DNA from: Zonotrichia leucophrys gambelii
Taxonomy: Eukaryota > Chordata > Aves > Passeriformes > Passerellidae
Length of the DNA stretch: 64,000 bases
NCBI RefSeq assembly: GCF_028769735.1
Contig: NC_088171.1
Span: forward strand, 59,551,613 to 59,615,612
Direction: 5' to 3'
Shown: piece by piece, positions 1 to 11,255 of the stretch
Numbering within the stretch: position 1 is the stretch's first letter
Layout: the number at the start of each line of letters is the position of its first letter
The notes under the pieces: generated by a model
Seen by the model: the letters and a program-made list of their open reading frames with translations, nothing else
The model's database searches: none
Told to the model about the DNA's origin: nothing
Made by a program: the position numbers and the translations under genes

Positions 1-1565
1 TTCCAGAGCATGGTGCAGCACCTGGCTCCACTGCTGCCTTCAACTGGACATTTAACTGTGCACAACACCCACTCTGCACCGGCCAAAGCTTTCTATGTCA
101 CCTCTGTCAGATGTTAAAATCCACTGGGCTGAGGTCTGTTTTGATGATGCTACACAACATTACACCACCAGTGCTGACTTCATCCCTGCTTGCACGTGAA
201 ATTGCTGGAAAGCATGGCAAGGAGTCCTCAAAATGTTCATGCAGAGGAGTTCAATGACCAAAACTACAGGCTGGGTTTTTTTACATCTGAAGGGGAATAT
301 TTGAAAATTGAGATACTGAGAAAAGATAATTTTATACACTGGAAGTTAACTGCTAGGGGTGATCATTGCTGATGGTCAGACACAGCCAGGGGCTTCTACA
401 GAGCACTTGTCCACCCCTGCCTTTCACAGGGCAATCACACAGGTGATGCTTTTTCCTGGCCTTCCAGGTGAAGATGGAGCACCACAGAGAGTCAGCGTTC
501 TTCACATGCCTCTTCACACAGATCAAGACAGACTCTGTGTGCAGGTCAGATGCAGCTGGCTGGGCTCTGTCTGACTGCTGAAAAAAATGGATGTCACCTG
601 GATGAAGTGTGGGCAATGCAAGAAGTGTGGGCAGCTCCAGTGGGCACCCAGCACCTGAGGATGTAATGCTGGTGAGTGCAACACGAGCCTCCTCTGCTCC
701 TCCACAGACCTCCCATGGCTCCTGGATGGGAGTGGAGGGGCTGATACACCCAGTGATGATGAAATTTGTGATTGTCGTAAATGAGAACAGGACTCTGACA
801 AAACCTCACCTGCTTTTAGTTACTCTGCTAAATGTCAAAATTAACAATCAGCCACTGAGTAGCCAAAACGAAATAAACTGTGTCAGTGTATAGTGTAAAA
901 ATGAGTAACTGTGATTCCTATTTTCACCTAAAATAAAAGTCCTCTGGGGGCAACCTTTCACCCCGCCCCTCTGTTGACCTGTCCTGCCATGTGCTGGCTT
1001 TGCAGCAGTCCACATGCTCCTGGGGATGAAAACACCTCCAGCAGGTCTGAGGCTCCAGGCCTGACTCAGCCATGCTCCGTCCCCTTGTTGAGGCACTGCT
1101 GAGGTTGTATTGCACCAGCCACAGGTTAAGGTCCCTGCACAACACAAGCCCTGCATTGGCCCTGCTCCCCCAGCAGCCCCCAAGTCACCATCGTTTGCAT
1201 AAAGGACTAGGCTGATAATTTTGCCAACCTCAAGCAGGAAACTTCAACAAATACTGAGAGGTGAGAGGTGTCAGGAGATAATCAGCACAAGCCACATGCT
1301 GTGTCACATCAGAGTGGCAACACTGTGCATCCTCATTTCTGCTAAGGGGCTGATGTCATCTTTGAACTTAGGGAGTGAGGTGTGGGTGGAAGGGCTGAGG
1401 TGAAAGAGAGGCACGGCTGCTCAATGCAGCCATAAGCAAAGTGTTGCTGCACCCATCTGTATGGCGGGCAGGGGATAATTTTAGAGCAGAGGCAGTAAGT
1501 CAGGAGAATGCTGACAACAATATGCCGTGGGCAGCACACGTCCTTTCCAGATGTACACCAAGGGG

Positions 1566-1652
1566 TGGTCCTGCAAGGAGTGGGGAGTTGGACTTAATGA
1601 TCCTTATGGGTCCCTTCCAACTTGAGATATCCTATGATTCTATTCTACAATG
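1566..1652 (+). mobile_element. CR1 LINE 3' end fragment
   Basis: The segment reads ggagttggacttaatgatcc, then ttatgggtcccttccaac, and ends in atgattctattcta. This is the typical 3' end of chicken repeat 1 (CR1) retrotransposons, with the terminal ATTCTATG-type short repeat in degenerate form. The body is truncated at the 5' side, as for most CR1 copies; sequence left of about 1566 may belong to it but is not recognisable. It is a few substitutions off the consensus that I recall. Confidence 0.88.
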
Positions 1653-4600
1653 TTAAGAGCTTCACTTCTGTGCCGCTGGGCTGTAAACTACAACACTGAG
1701 GCACATCTAGTCACCACAGGCAGGCTCTCAGCACAGCCACACACCCACAGATTCAAAGGATTTCCACCAAGTCAATGTGGCCAGGTTTTCAGAGGAGCTC
1801 AACATCTTGAAGACTTGTGCAGATGACTGCAGGGAGGCAAAGGAGCTGCAGAAAAGCTGTATCTGTGAGTGAAGGCTGTGCAGTTGGAAATCTGGCCCTG
1901 TGGGTAGCAAAACCCATCTCAAAGTAAAAGTTACCCAGAATATCAACACCATTTTAATAAATACCAGAAGCAATTAAATGATCTTTTAATAATGCTTTGA
2001 CAATTACGAAGCCTGACAGAAACAGAAACTGGAAATACTTTATCATCAACTCTTTGCAAAAGCATATTTTTCATTCCAGTAGAAGAAACACATCAACTTT
2101 CCTTTTTACTTTTTATTAAATATTTCCTGGACAAACTAGCCTGTCTTTAGTTAGTCAAATATCACTACTTTATAAATAAAATCCAAATAAAAACTTTCCT
2201 GTGTTCAACATTCTTGATATCAATACTTGTTGGATAACAGAAAACAAAGAGAGCACTCACTCCTATCTGTAAAAATAAGTTGTTGACCACATTTCCTCTA
2301 TTTTTTGTACCTACTTAAAAGAAATCTAAACAGACAGAAATCAAATCCTTATCATTCATTGTTTAAAGTCTTCTGAGCAGGAGAAGTCCTTCAGCTTTCT
2401 TAGACGAAAACACAGGATTTGGAATCCCAGCATTCACGCCTGTGTTCTTCTTCAGACACTCCGGGTTAGTTTAACCCTGAAACGTGGTTTTCCAAAATGT
2501 TCTGCCACACGTAATGGAGCTGCAGAGCCCCCTGCACGGAGCCACAGCAGTGGAGGCACTTTAAAAGCTGAACATCCAAAGGCTCTGCTCAGAATCCTGA
2601 CTGAAGTGTCTGGTCCAGAGCCTTTCTCCTCAAATTTTGATGGGATGTGGCATTGCAAAATGCATCAGTACTTATCATATGAGCTGCAGGAATTCACCAG
2701 TGCCAGAATGGTATGCAAAGTACTTATATTTCTGTGCCAGGCATGTCTGTGGAGGAGGCTCCAAGGGCCTACAAGCCTGCAGGCTCCAGGACAAAACTGG
2801 CATGCAATTGCTCAGTGATAGGTATCATTGAAGTAACACTAAAAAAATGACATTACAGTCATTTCTGTACAATATAAGCTAATACAGCATTCAGGAGTTG
2901 CTCAAATTTAGCAGAACAGTAAATCAAAATTTCAATTAAAAGTGGATTATGAGCACTTAGGTTTACAGTCTATCCCAAGCCAAAAACTTAAGCAAGCCCG
3001 TTGTCAAGATCTTGGCTCCTTTTGCAAAGCATCTACTTACTTTCTGTTTTGCTTTGTTATTTAAACTTTTCATTTACAGAGCAGTAAGATTTTCATTTTT
3101 ACAGCAGGTTTTTTTTCATTTTTAAAGCAGAAACTCATCTTCACCAAGTCCCTGCTCTGCCAAACACTTGATCTAACAGAGGGAAGGTACAATCCTGCCA
3201 CATCTCCGCAGCACGGGAGAAGCCCTGAGATGGCGAAATAGCACTGCTGGAGATGGCAGCTTGTGCAGGCTGCATGTCACAGAGCTGTACTCCATGGAGA
3301 TGCTATAGGACCATCCATGGGAGGTGGGATGAGTGAGGTCACGTGTCCCTGGATCCACTGGCTGTTTTCCCCTAGGGAATGAGGAGAAATAGGAGCTACA
3401 GGAAAAACCCCCTACAGCCCCACAGTGGGGGTGGGAGCTGCACAGCGAGCCCATGGCTCTCCCACTGCTCTGCATGTGCCCACACCCACCCCAGGAGCAC
3501 AGCCAGGGGGTTCACATAACATTTAGGCTTTAGTCCACTTTTGGTATTTTGCTTTGGCACAGTCCAGTTGAGCTGTAAAATATATGTCTGATGTGCACCA
3601 TGAAGCTTTTAAAAGCTCCTTCACACAGAAATACCTGCCAAACTACAATAGGCTCTGAAATGCAGCATTTGATTAGTCCTAAAGCACAGAAGATTAAGAA
3701 GCAGTTTACAGGATACTGTCTCATTTGTGTAAAACCACATCTTACACTTCATGATCACTCTGACATTCGCTTGTCAAAACCCTCCACCGTCTCTGTTTGT
3801 GGGATTTGTTTAAACAACAAACAAAGTTTTACCTGGGCCAAAATCATGCTTATCTCATCTACATTTTTTTACACTGATCACCCAGTGGTTATTGACTTAG
3901 GTAATTTTTTCTGCATGAGCTAAACTTTGGTTTTCTACAATGCCTTGAAGCAGTAAAAGAATGTTGTGACTGAAATCAAATGAAGCCTAAAATGACTCCT
4001 AGAAATACAGCAGCATGAATGACTGATTCAATCACTGTACGTGGTTTCTAAATACACAGCAGAGGTGATTGTATCTATCTTTGAAAGGCATGATGGCAAA
4101 AAATACCAGACACAGAAGGGCAAAACCTTACCGCTGTAACACAGGCATTACAACACATGCTTATTAAAAACATACTGTACTATTAATTCTTGCAGATGAT
4201 TGCAGAAGCACATTCACTTTTACCACTGCTATGGGTGAGGCTGCAAAGAATGCAACGTGTTTTTCAATTACCTACATGCACACATACATATGTATTAAAA
4301 GAATGTGAATGGAGAACCAAATAGGAATGGAAAGAATATTTACTAGGAATACTGCTTTCCCTTATCCTACCCTGCTGTTACATTTTTTCTTTCAGGTTTC
4401 CTCACACAGAAATGAAAAGATTTCACTTGAATTTAAATTGGTGCAGCAGACTAAACAAGATTCCTAATGTTTTCAACAATTACCATAATTAAAGATGCCT
4501 TTGCAGAATAAAGCCTAGGCTGGTTCCCTGTTGTCACTAAGTCTGCTGTCACTAGTATGTATTCTCATCTCTTCACATCAAATGTTCCAAACACAGAATA

Positions 4601-5358
4601 GTGATAGCATACACCAACTCTGCAGGAGTGCACACTATTCCCAGGGTTTAGAATACAATGGTAAAAAAAGGCCTATGTAAAGGCTGGAGGGAAGATGCTG
4701 CCTAATAAACAGCAGCTAAGAAGAGGCCTGAATCTGAAATATTTATGAGGGTAACTTGGGTGACAAGGCAACACCTGATTGCCTCTACAACTGATTTTTG
4801 TTGCTGAAAAGTGTTGTGGAAGAGAATAAAAACTCTTTTTCTTTCCAATTTAAGAGATGAACAGTTTTTAAATGTACAGACATCCCCACTGGGAATGAAG
4901 TTTGCATAAGTAGGCTGATTCAGTGAAGCACAGCTACACAGAACATATGCAATAAGCACTCTGTTGCCAGGTCAGGTTTCCTGTATTTTTAATTTAAGTC
5001 CCAATAAAAGTGCATGCATGCTAACTGGGTGAAATTGCAAATGTGTATTTTATGAGATTTCACTTACAAAAAGTTAGCATGTCTCTTCAAGTCATGTGAT
5101 GTGACTTGAATATTGTTTTGTTGGTATTTCCCACAGAAGGATTATTTTCACTTGGAAAGAAAAGCAAAGCTTCATAATTTTTTTCTAATTCCTTTTGCTT
5201 CCCAAACAACAACAACAATTGCTTTCTTTTCCTACTTTCCCCCAAAGAGTGCTCTTGGTAAAAAAAGCCATTTGAAATAATAATTTTAAAAAATCTAAAT
5301 TTACTAGCTATTAAAATCTTCATACAAGCCTGCTTGGAATTCAGCTACCATGAGTGAC

Positions 5359-5364
5359 TTTATT
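5359..5364 (-). terminator. NFATC1: Candidate proximal polyadenylation signal AATAAA
   Basis: The minus strand reads AATAAA here, about 540 bases past the short-isoform stop. It is the first canonical signal I find downstream of that stop. A variant ATTAAA follows at 4988-4993. Either could serve the short NFATc1/A messenger. A strong GU-rich downstream element is not obvious. Confidence 0.3.
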
Positions 5365-5905
5365 GTCACTTCACAGCTACCAATATAAGCTCAAAAAAAA
5401 AAAATGGTCACACATTTCTGAACATTTCCCATCCATGAAGCATTCTACATGGAGCAGTCTGATCTCTACCCATGTTGTCCATCTCAGTTTTCACCCCGTG
5501 CAAGGCAGCAAGGTGCGAGATTACTGCAAGGGAAATCCACACACCACCTCTAACTCAGAGCCCAGCATGCTTAAAATATTGTGGTGTGAATTTAGAAATG
5601 TTATTTGAATGCAATTTACCCTCTGGGGTTAGAAAGTCAGTCCAAGGGTTGACCATAGCTTAGCAGAGAGCTCAGTGCCTTCACAAACGTCTGAGTTTGT
5701 GCTGTGGCTCTTCAGCTCCCAAAAGCAGAAGTCCTTGTTTCAACAGGTCTCTGCCACCGATGCAAATGGAAACAATCTGCATTGTCTCTTGTGTGGGCAG
5801 CAGAGACAAAGGCAGCTCTCCTGGACTTATTCTCACTCTCATAGCACCAGGCATATTTCCAAAATATTCGAATTACTAAAGAATTATTAGAACCATATAT
5901 GATCA

Positions 5906-5949
5906 TTATCTCACTTTTACTAGCAGAGATAAGAAATTTGTTTTGTTAC
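5906..5949 (-). CDS. NFATC1: NFATC1 short-isoform tail by exon 9 read-through
   Basis: If the exon 9 donor is not used, translation continues as [19 protein letters not shown] and stops at TAA (5906-5908), directly followed by TGA. The human short isoform NFATc1/A ends YLPAN-GNAIFLTVSREHERVGCFF, also by reading past this donor with a proximal polyadenylation site. The first two residues GN are shared because they are encoded by the donor itself; the rest has diverged. A conserved short tail of this kind is therefore plausible here. In mammals this isoform lacks the C-terminal transactivation domain and dominates in effector T cells and osteoclasts. Expression in this species is not shown by sequence alone. 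Confidence 0.65.
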
Positions 5950-6082
5950 CATTAGCAGGAAGATAGGTGAAAAGCTGGTACTGGCTCCTCTTTCTTTTCC
6001 CGTTGCAGACATAGAAGTTGACCTGAACAGGGCTGGTAATTCTCTGATTGCGGAAAGGTGGTATCTCAACCAACAATGAATT
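5950..6082 (-). CDS. NFATC1: NFATC1 exon 9: end of IPT/TIG fold and second NLS
   Basis: The exon is 133 bp: 44 codons from [18 protein letters not shown] to FTYLPAN plus one base, when spliced at the donor AATG before GTAACA. The acceptor is gttgcttttgcag. It encodes the last strands of the IPT/TIG fold and the basic cluster GKRKRSQYQ, the second nuclear localisation signal of NFATC1. Compared with human, Leu replaces Val in NSLxVEIPPF, QVN replaces HVS, and Leu replaces Arg in YQxFTYLPAN. For the long isoform it would join in phase 1 to the C-terminal transactivation exon (VPIIKTEP in human), which lies beyond the left edge of the window. Confidence 0.97.
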
Positions 6083-7314
6083 CTGCAAAAGCAACAAATC
6101 AGAAAGTCAAGGCACAACTAAGGCAGTCTAGCTGTACAATAGTATTGAAAAGTTAACCCCAAGAAGGAAGAGGAACACTCTCTGAAGGGAAACTGGTGGG
6201 CTTTGTGGGCAAGGACGGCTTCCCACCAACCCCAGCGTCCTTGCCAAGAACTCTAGAAATAGGGAAATTATTTTAGCATGGCTAAGATCTTTACAAAATC
6301 ACTAGCCCTCCCTTCTTCCCTTTGGACAGCAAATATGATACTGCATATGGACAAGGCTCTATCCAGCTTGCCTCTGTCAAGAATCTGGGACCACAATCAA
6401 ATTGTGGTTTCCAACTCAGCAGGAGAAAGCACAACGCCTCGGTTGGCAGGTCATCCCTGATGTATCTGAACCTAACAGTATTTCCTTTGAAAGGCATCAA
6501 GACAGAATTACTCAAATAGTTCCATTTTCCACAGTGAAATATATTTTTATATAACAATCCAGGGAGTTCTAAGCATGGTAGCTTCTGTGCATGGGAGAGT
6601 CACTGCTGCAAGCACATCTAGTGCAACATGAAAAAGGGCTGGAGAATGTGTAGATGCTCTTCCACTGCCAGAAACCAAATACTCCAGCATGGGGCTAAGG
6701 AATGACTTAGCTTCTAGGGCATCAGCTCAGACATATGCACAGTGAATCTGCTATGACCATCAAAACCTCCCTTGGAGCTTTTTGAAAGAGTAACGGGGAA
6801 TTCTCTTTGCATTTGGCCTGAATTCAGCTGAGATCTTTAAATTGTTTGCCTGCAGTTTTGCAAGTATTGCATATTCCTGCAGACGTGGAATAGTGGACGT
6901 ACTTCCCACTTGGAGTCATGGCTGAGAGAGCCACACTTCTCCAATGTGGATCTCCTGTGAGGGGACTCATGTTTCTCCTGCTGAAGATAGAGGAAAGCCA
7001 AGGAAAATGATCAAAAATTGCTTTGGGAGCAGCGGAAAGAACTGACCCAGCAAGACAAAAGACGAGCAGATGGAACTGGCCCATCCCGGACAATGAAAAA
7101 ATATTTTCCAAATGGTCTCTCCTACTTTTGGGATAGCTTCCAGCAAAGGCTTTTTTACCCCATGCTCATGTTAAAGAAAGATTTCCAGGAGGGGAGGCCT
7201 AAGTACTTGTTCTGTTTCAGTGCCAAAGGCTTGGAAATCCCTCTTTAGTAACAATGCTGAAGAAGGCAATATATATTTTTCATCTTGATGTTAAAATATT
7301 TAAGGCAGACTTAC
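6083..7314 (-). other. NFATC1: NFATC1 intron between exons 8 and 9 (1.2 kb)
   Basis: This is a phase 0 intron, donor GTAAGT, acceptor gttgcttttgcag. No gene, repeat or motif of note is seen in it. Confidence 0.92.
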
Positions 7315-7370
7315 TGGCTTGCACATTTCTTTGTCGGTTTTGGCTTCCATTTCCCACACATGGTGACCAT
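7315..7370 (-). CDS. NFATC1: NFATC1 exon 8: short IPT/TIG exon
   Basis: The exon is only 56 bp and is easily missed. Two bases complete the Asp codon, then 18 codons read GHHVWEMEAKTDKEMCKP and the exon ends in phase 0. The acceptor is tgtcttttag before ATGGTCACC and the donor is CCA before GTAAGT. The human equivalent is GHHVWEMEAKTDRDLCKP, so three conservative changes (Arg to Lys, Asp to Glu, Leu to Met) are the only differences. It encodes a strand and loop of the dimerisation Ig fold of the Rel-homology region. Skipping it would remove 56 bases and break the frame, so it is needed for every known product. Confidence 0.97.
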
Positions 7371-9710
7371 CTAAAAGACAAAAGAAAAAGATATCTAGTT
7401 CTTTCCTTTCTTCCTTTCCCAAGCCAAGAAAGGAACAACTTTCACAAAAACAATCTCTTTGAAGGGGCACTGCATATGTGAAAAGGAGCTCTCACAGCGT
7501 ATTGCCCAAAGTGTTGCCCAACTAAGAGACCATCTGGGTCACCTGTGACAGGAGCCCCTTCAGCTTTTCTGAAGGGAAGAACCACAATTCAGAGTGCATA
7601 ATATCATGATAGGGGGGAGCCACTAGGAGTTTGCTCTGCCACTAGACTGGACAAAATATGCAACTGTTCTACATCTCAATTTGCTGAACTTTCAGACCAC
7701 AATACTTCTACTTGTGACATCTTTTGAACACTACCTAAGCTCTAAGTCATATTCAATATTAATACTAAACAATACAAAAAGAAAGGTAGCATTAAGGAAG
7801 CTACTCAGCCATGCAGGATTTCATTTTAATATACTCCTAGTCTGGCTTGTCATAATTCTGCTACTTGGGTCAAAAGGCAAGGCCACAGGCTTGGAAACAC
7901 AGTTTTAGACTCCATTTTGAAATTGGTCTTGTTCAGCTACAGTAGTCCCACTTCTGGAGCTGCTTTTAGTGGTGTGTTGGGTCCTCCAAATCTACCGAAT
8001 TTCTGTTTTCCAGCAAACACAGATTTAAGCCACAACTATAACTTTTTCTGGGAACGTGTCTTTTGAAAGAAACTGCCTTTGTCTGGTCATTTTTCCTGCA
8101 CATTACTGATACAGAAATCACTGGAAAACAAGCTGGGCTTTAATTTCCTTGCATCTTGAGACCTCAAAAGGAAAAAAAATGAGAAAACTATTACAGAATG
8201 TAAGGTTTCCATTCTGCAGACCTAGAAAAACACAAATGAAAGGCCATAAGCAGACTGGATAAGCTGGACAGTGGAGACACATGCAGCTTCACAAGTCCCA
8301 CCACTTGTGTCAGATGTTACTGAAACGAAGGGGAAATGGAGACTTATGTCATCTCTTTTGTACATTTATTGCAGCACTGGGACATGCAAATGCAAATATT
8401 AGTTATTTTGAACTTCATCTCATGGATGTGGGCTTGCCTTAGAAAAACAGCCCTCTGAAAGGTAAAAGAGTGAATGGTACTTTTCCTTTTCTCTTCGCTT
8501 TCATGGCCAGGATGGAGGTGACGCATTTAGAACTGCCTGATTTATTACAAATGTCTGTAAATAATATTTTTGTGTACAGCTGTCCTACTGTGAAAGGAAT
8601 GCTGCTGAGGGACTATCGCTGGCGATTGTTTTAATATCCAAAACCCCTTTCTCTTAAATGTATGGAAAGAAGTACAACATGAAGGGTGCAGCACAAATAC
8701 CACAGTGAATTTGGCAGGTCTTCCCATAGGAAAACAATTAGCAGATCTACCCTACCTTCTTCCTACATTTTAACTTGTGATGCTGGAAGAGGAATCCCTT
8801 TAATTGGTACTGCCACGTTCAGCTGCAGGGAGAGCAGGAGCAGCCAGACTTGAGAGTCTCAGTGCTTGAGACTCCTTAATGATGCCTTTGGAGAGTGCCA
8901 GAATTGAAGTAGGCTCCTTGGGAGGACTGGTGATCACTTCACAATTTATCCAACAGATGCTTCCCCTGGGCTGTCAGTAGAAAACCCTGACCAAAATTCA
9001 GCAAGCCAGGACACATCCCCTGTCTGGGAGCAGCCTCCTTAATCTCCAGCCTCCATAGCACTCCCTCCCTGCCCCTAATTAATCCAATCAGCTACAAATG
9101 AAACGCAACAACGCTGTGACACTATTGCACTATCGCACATTTTGTGAAGTGTAGTAACTTCTGCTTTGGAAGGGGATTGCTGGGCCGTTTTTTTTTAAAA
9201 ACCTACAGACGTCCAGACTAGTAGTTAACATGTGTTCAATTTGCCTTTGTAAATGGATTACCAGAAGTTCAGTTTTTTTGCTATGTTTAATTTGTGCTTT
9301 GCAAGAGGAATGATCTGATTCAGGTTTCTGGTTTTTATTTCCTGCCGATACTTCAGGAAAATTCAAAATGACTCCATCTCCAGCTATTCTTTCAATTATT
9401 TCATGCAGCACTGCCTTTACGCATTTTTAAAATTTTTATGATGACAAAAGGAGTTTGTTCAGAAATATTTTAGATGCTGTAATCCAAACTATTAGAAAAA
9501 TAAAAATCCAGAGCCGTGGCTTGTCTTTGGAAGCTAGGAAGAACAATACGGGTTTTGCTCCAAGAAATTCCCTCGGGACTGTCCAGGCCATCGGCAACCG
9601 AGGGGAAAGGGAAGAGAAGGAAGAAGTAGGGAATAGACAACTCATTAACAGCTAGTGACATTTCATTTAAAAAAACACAGGGAGCAAAAGTTGTTATGAA
9701 GTAAGAGACC

Positions 9711-9746
9711 AAAAAAAAAAAAAAAGAAAAAGAAAAAGAAAGAAAG
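9711..9746. repeat. A-rich and (GAAAAA)n/(GAAA)n simple repeat
   Basis: A run of about 15 A is followed by GAAAAA and GAAA units. Confidence 0.88.
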
Positions 9747-9892
9747 ACAATTCCTCATATTACATCTGGTGAACCAAGAGGGAAATCTCAACGCCCACGG
9801 ACTGGGACCAGCTCCAGGAGGGAAACCTTAGACCACTACGTCAACCTTTTACAGTAAACATGTTTTGCAGGTTTAAACAGTTCAGCTGAAAT

Positions 9893-9920
9893 TAAAAAAA
9901 GAAAAAAGAAAAAAAAAAGG
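9893..9920. repeat. A-rich low-complexity tract
   Basis: Runs of A are separated by single G residues. No insertion body can be seen beside it. Confidence 0.75.
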
Positions 9921-9997
9921 AATAATGGCTTTGGAATGGTTTGTGGGAGCCCTAAGCCTCAAGACAGTCCATCTGTGCCAGAGAAAATGGCTTTGCC

Positions 9998-10145
9998 CTA
10001 GTGCCCATCCGCCGGGGAGCCTGGCGAGCAGGCGGGATGCCGCCTCCTGTCAGCGTGTGCTGGAGGAGTGAGGGCTGCTCGCCCACAAAAGTTTCCATTG
10101 TACGCCTGCCACATCTGCAGCAATGCGCCTGGTCTGGGCCCGAGG
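9998..10145. other. Small CpG-dense patch followed by octamer motif
   Basis: About ten CpGs lie within roughly 150 bp, which stands out in this CpG-poor intron. It is followed at about 10205-10212 by ATGCAAAT, the POU/octamer consensus, in AT-rich sequence. It is a candidate conserved regulatory element, but nothing more can be shown from one sequence. Confidence 0.35.
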
Positions 10146-11204
10146 CAACTCCCTCCTGGCCACCAGCCAACCCAAGTACACCAAAGCAATTTATACCTTT
10201 CCAAAATGCAAATAATTCAAATTACAGACATAACACAAAGCTGAAGCAGACACATTTCAGGCATTCCCGTTAAAGTTTGCTCTCTGGAATTACCGTACCC
10301 AAATGGGCAGTTGTTATACAGGGAGGGGGGGCGATGGAGTCAGGAGAGGAAGGAGAGGAGGAGGCACGAAGGAAAACGGAGAAAACGTCTTTTCCAAAGG
10401 TCTTATTTCATTCCCTTTCATTTCACTATTTACTTTTACGAAGTAATAAGAAGTGTCTTCTCCAAACCAAATGCCTGGCTTTGTTTTGGCGTTTTTAAGA
10501 TTTATAGTGCAATATTTTCAAGAGAAAGACAGTTCTTTATATAGCTAAAAAGTTGGGTCAAGGTATTATACTGATTTCTTTCATTTTGTGAGGGGCTTTT
10601 TTACCAAATGGAAATAAGCCCAAAACATCCATGCATGGAACGGCAGGGCAGAAGCCCTACAGAGTCCCTGGTAGAGTGCCCTGCTCCCTCACTGCCAGCA
10701 GAACAGCCATTAACCCGACAGAGCCATGGCTTCAAGGAGGAACCACGCATGGGCTGGATGAATGATCCTCAAATCCCTCCTCCTCTAAAGAGATAGCAGC
10801 AGTGCTGGGGAAGGAGAAGCTGCTCTCACCCATTCTGCACAGGCTGGAGGCTGTGCTGACAGGTGGCCATCAGCACTACTGCCAGCTAAGACACCAGGTT
10901 GGTCAGGAAGCCTGACATTTACAGACCCATCCCTGTTATTTATAGCCATCCCTGCTTCACCACCATCCGCTTCTGCCTTGTTTTCTTTGTCGCCGGGAAA
11001 CTCAAAGCACCGGGGATTGCTAATGATGAAAATGCTGTGAACCCACATGTTACGGGGGTGGATTTTCAGCTCTGCAAGGCATAAACACCCTGTTTTAACA
11101 TGGGGTAGCCGAACGGTGAATGGGCCTTTGTAGCCTGCTCTTATCGGCCGCTCACTCCAGCGTTGAAGGAAACTGCGCACAAGTCCAGAAGTAAAAATAC
11201 TCTA

Positions 11205-11255
11205 ATTCATCAGGGAATTCCCTGCAGTATGAGTCACCAAGCGGCTTCCCCACCA
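11205..11255 (+). promoter_or_regulatory. kappaB plus AP-1 block, copy A
   Basis: GGGAATTCCC at 11213-11222 is a perfect palindromic kappaB site. After seven bases follows TGAGTCA at 11230-11236, a perfect AP-1 consensus. The same arrangement and similar outer sequence occur in copy B (19867-19921). CpG-containing sequence with a TTATC GATA-type core lies just upstream (about 11100-11160). Confidence 0.45.

Larger units (their letters stand above)
1..5905 (-). other. NFATC1: Sequence downstream of exon 9: intron 9 / short-isoform 3' UTR
   Basis: I looked on the minus strand for the exon encoding VPIIKTEPTDDYE and the last exon encoding LYLDDVNEIIRND and found neither, so this is intron 9 of the long transcript and, near 5900-5345, possibly 3' UTR of the short one. 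Apart from the CR1 remnant (1566-1652) and short AAC repeats near 5205-5217, I see nothing notable. Minus-strand open frames such as 848-1183 and 3173-3475 have no family features. Confidence 0.8.

Noticed and set aside
1..5905. NFATC1 exons 10 and 11
   Set aside because: I looked for reverse-strand coding of the VPIIKTEPTDDYE and LYLDDVNEIIRND segments and for a long Pro-rich frame and found none. They must lie left of the window.
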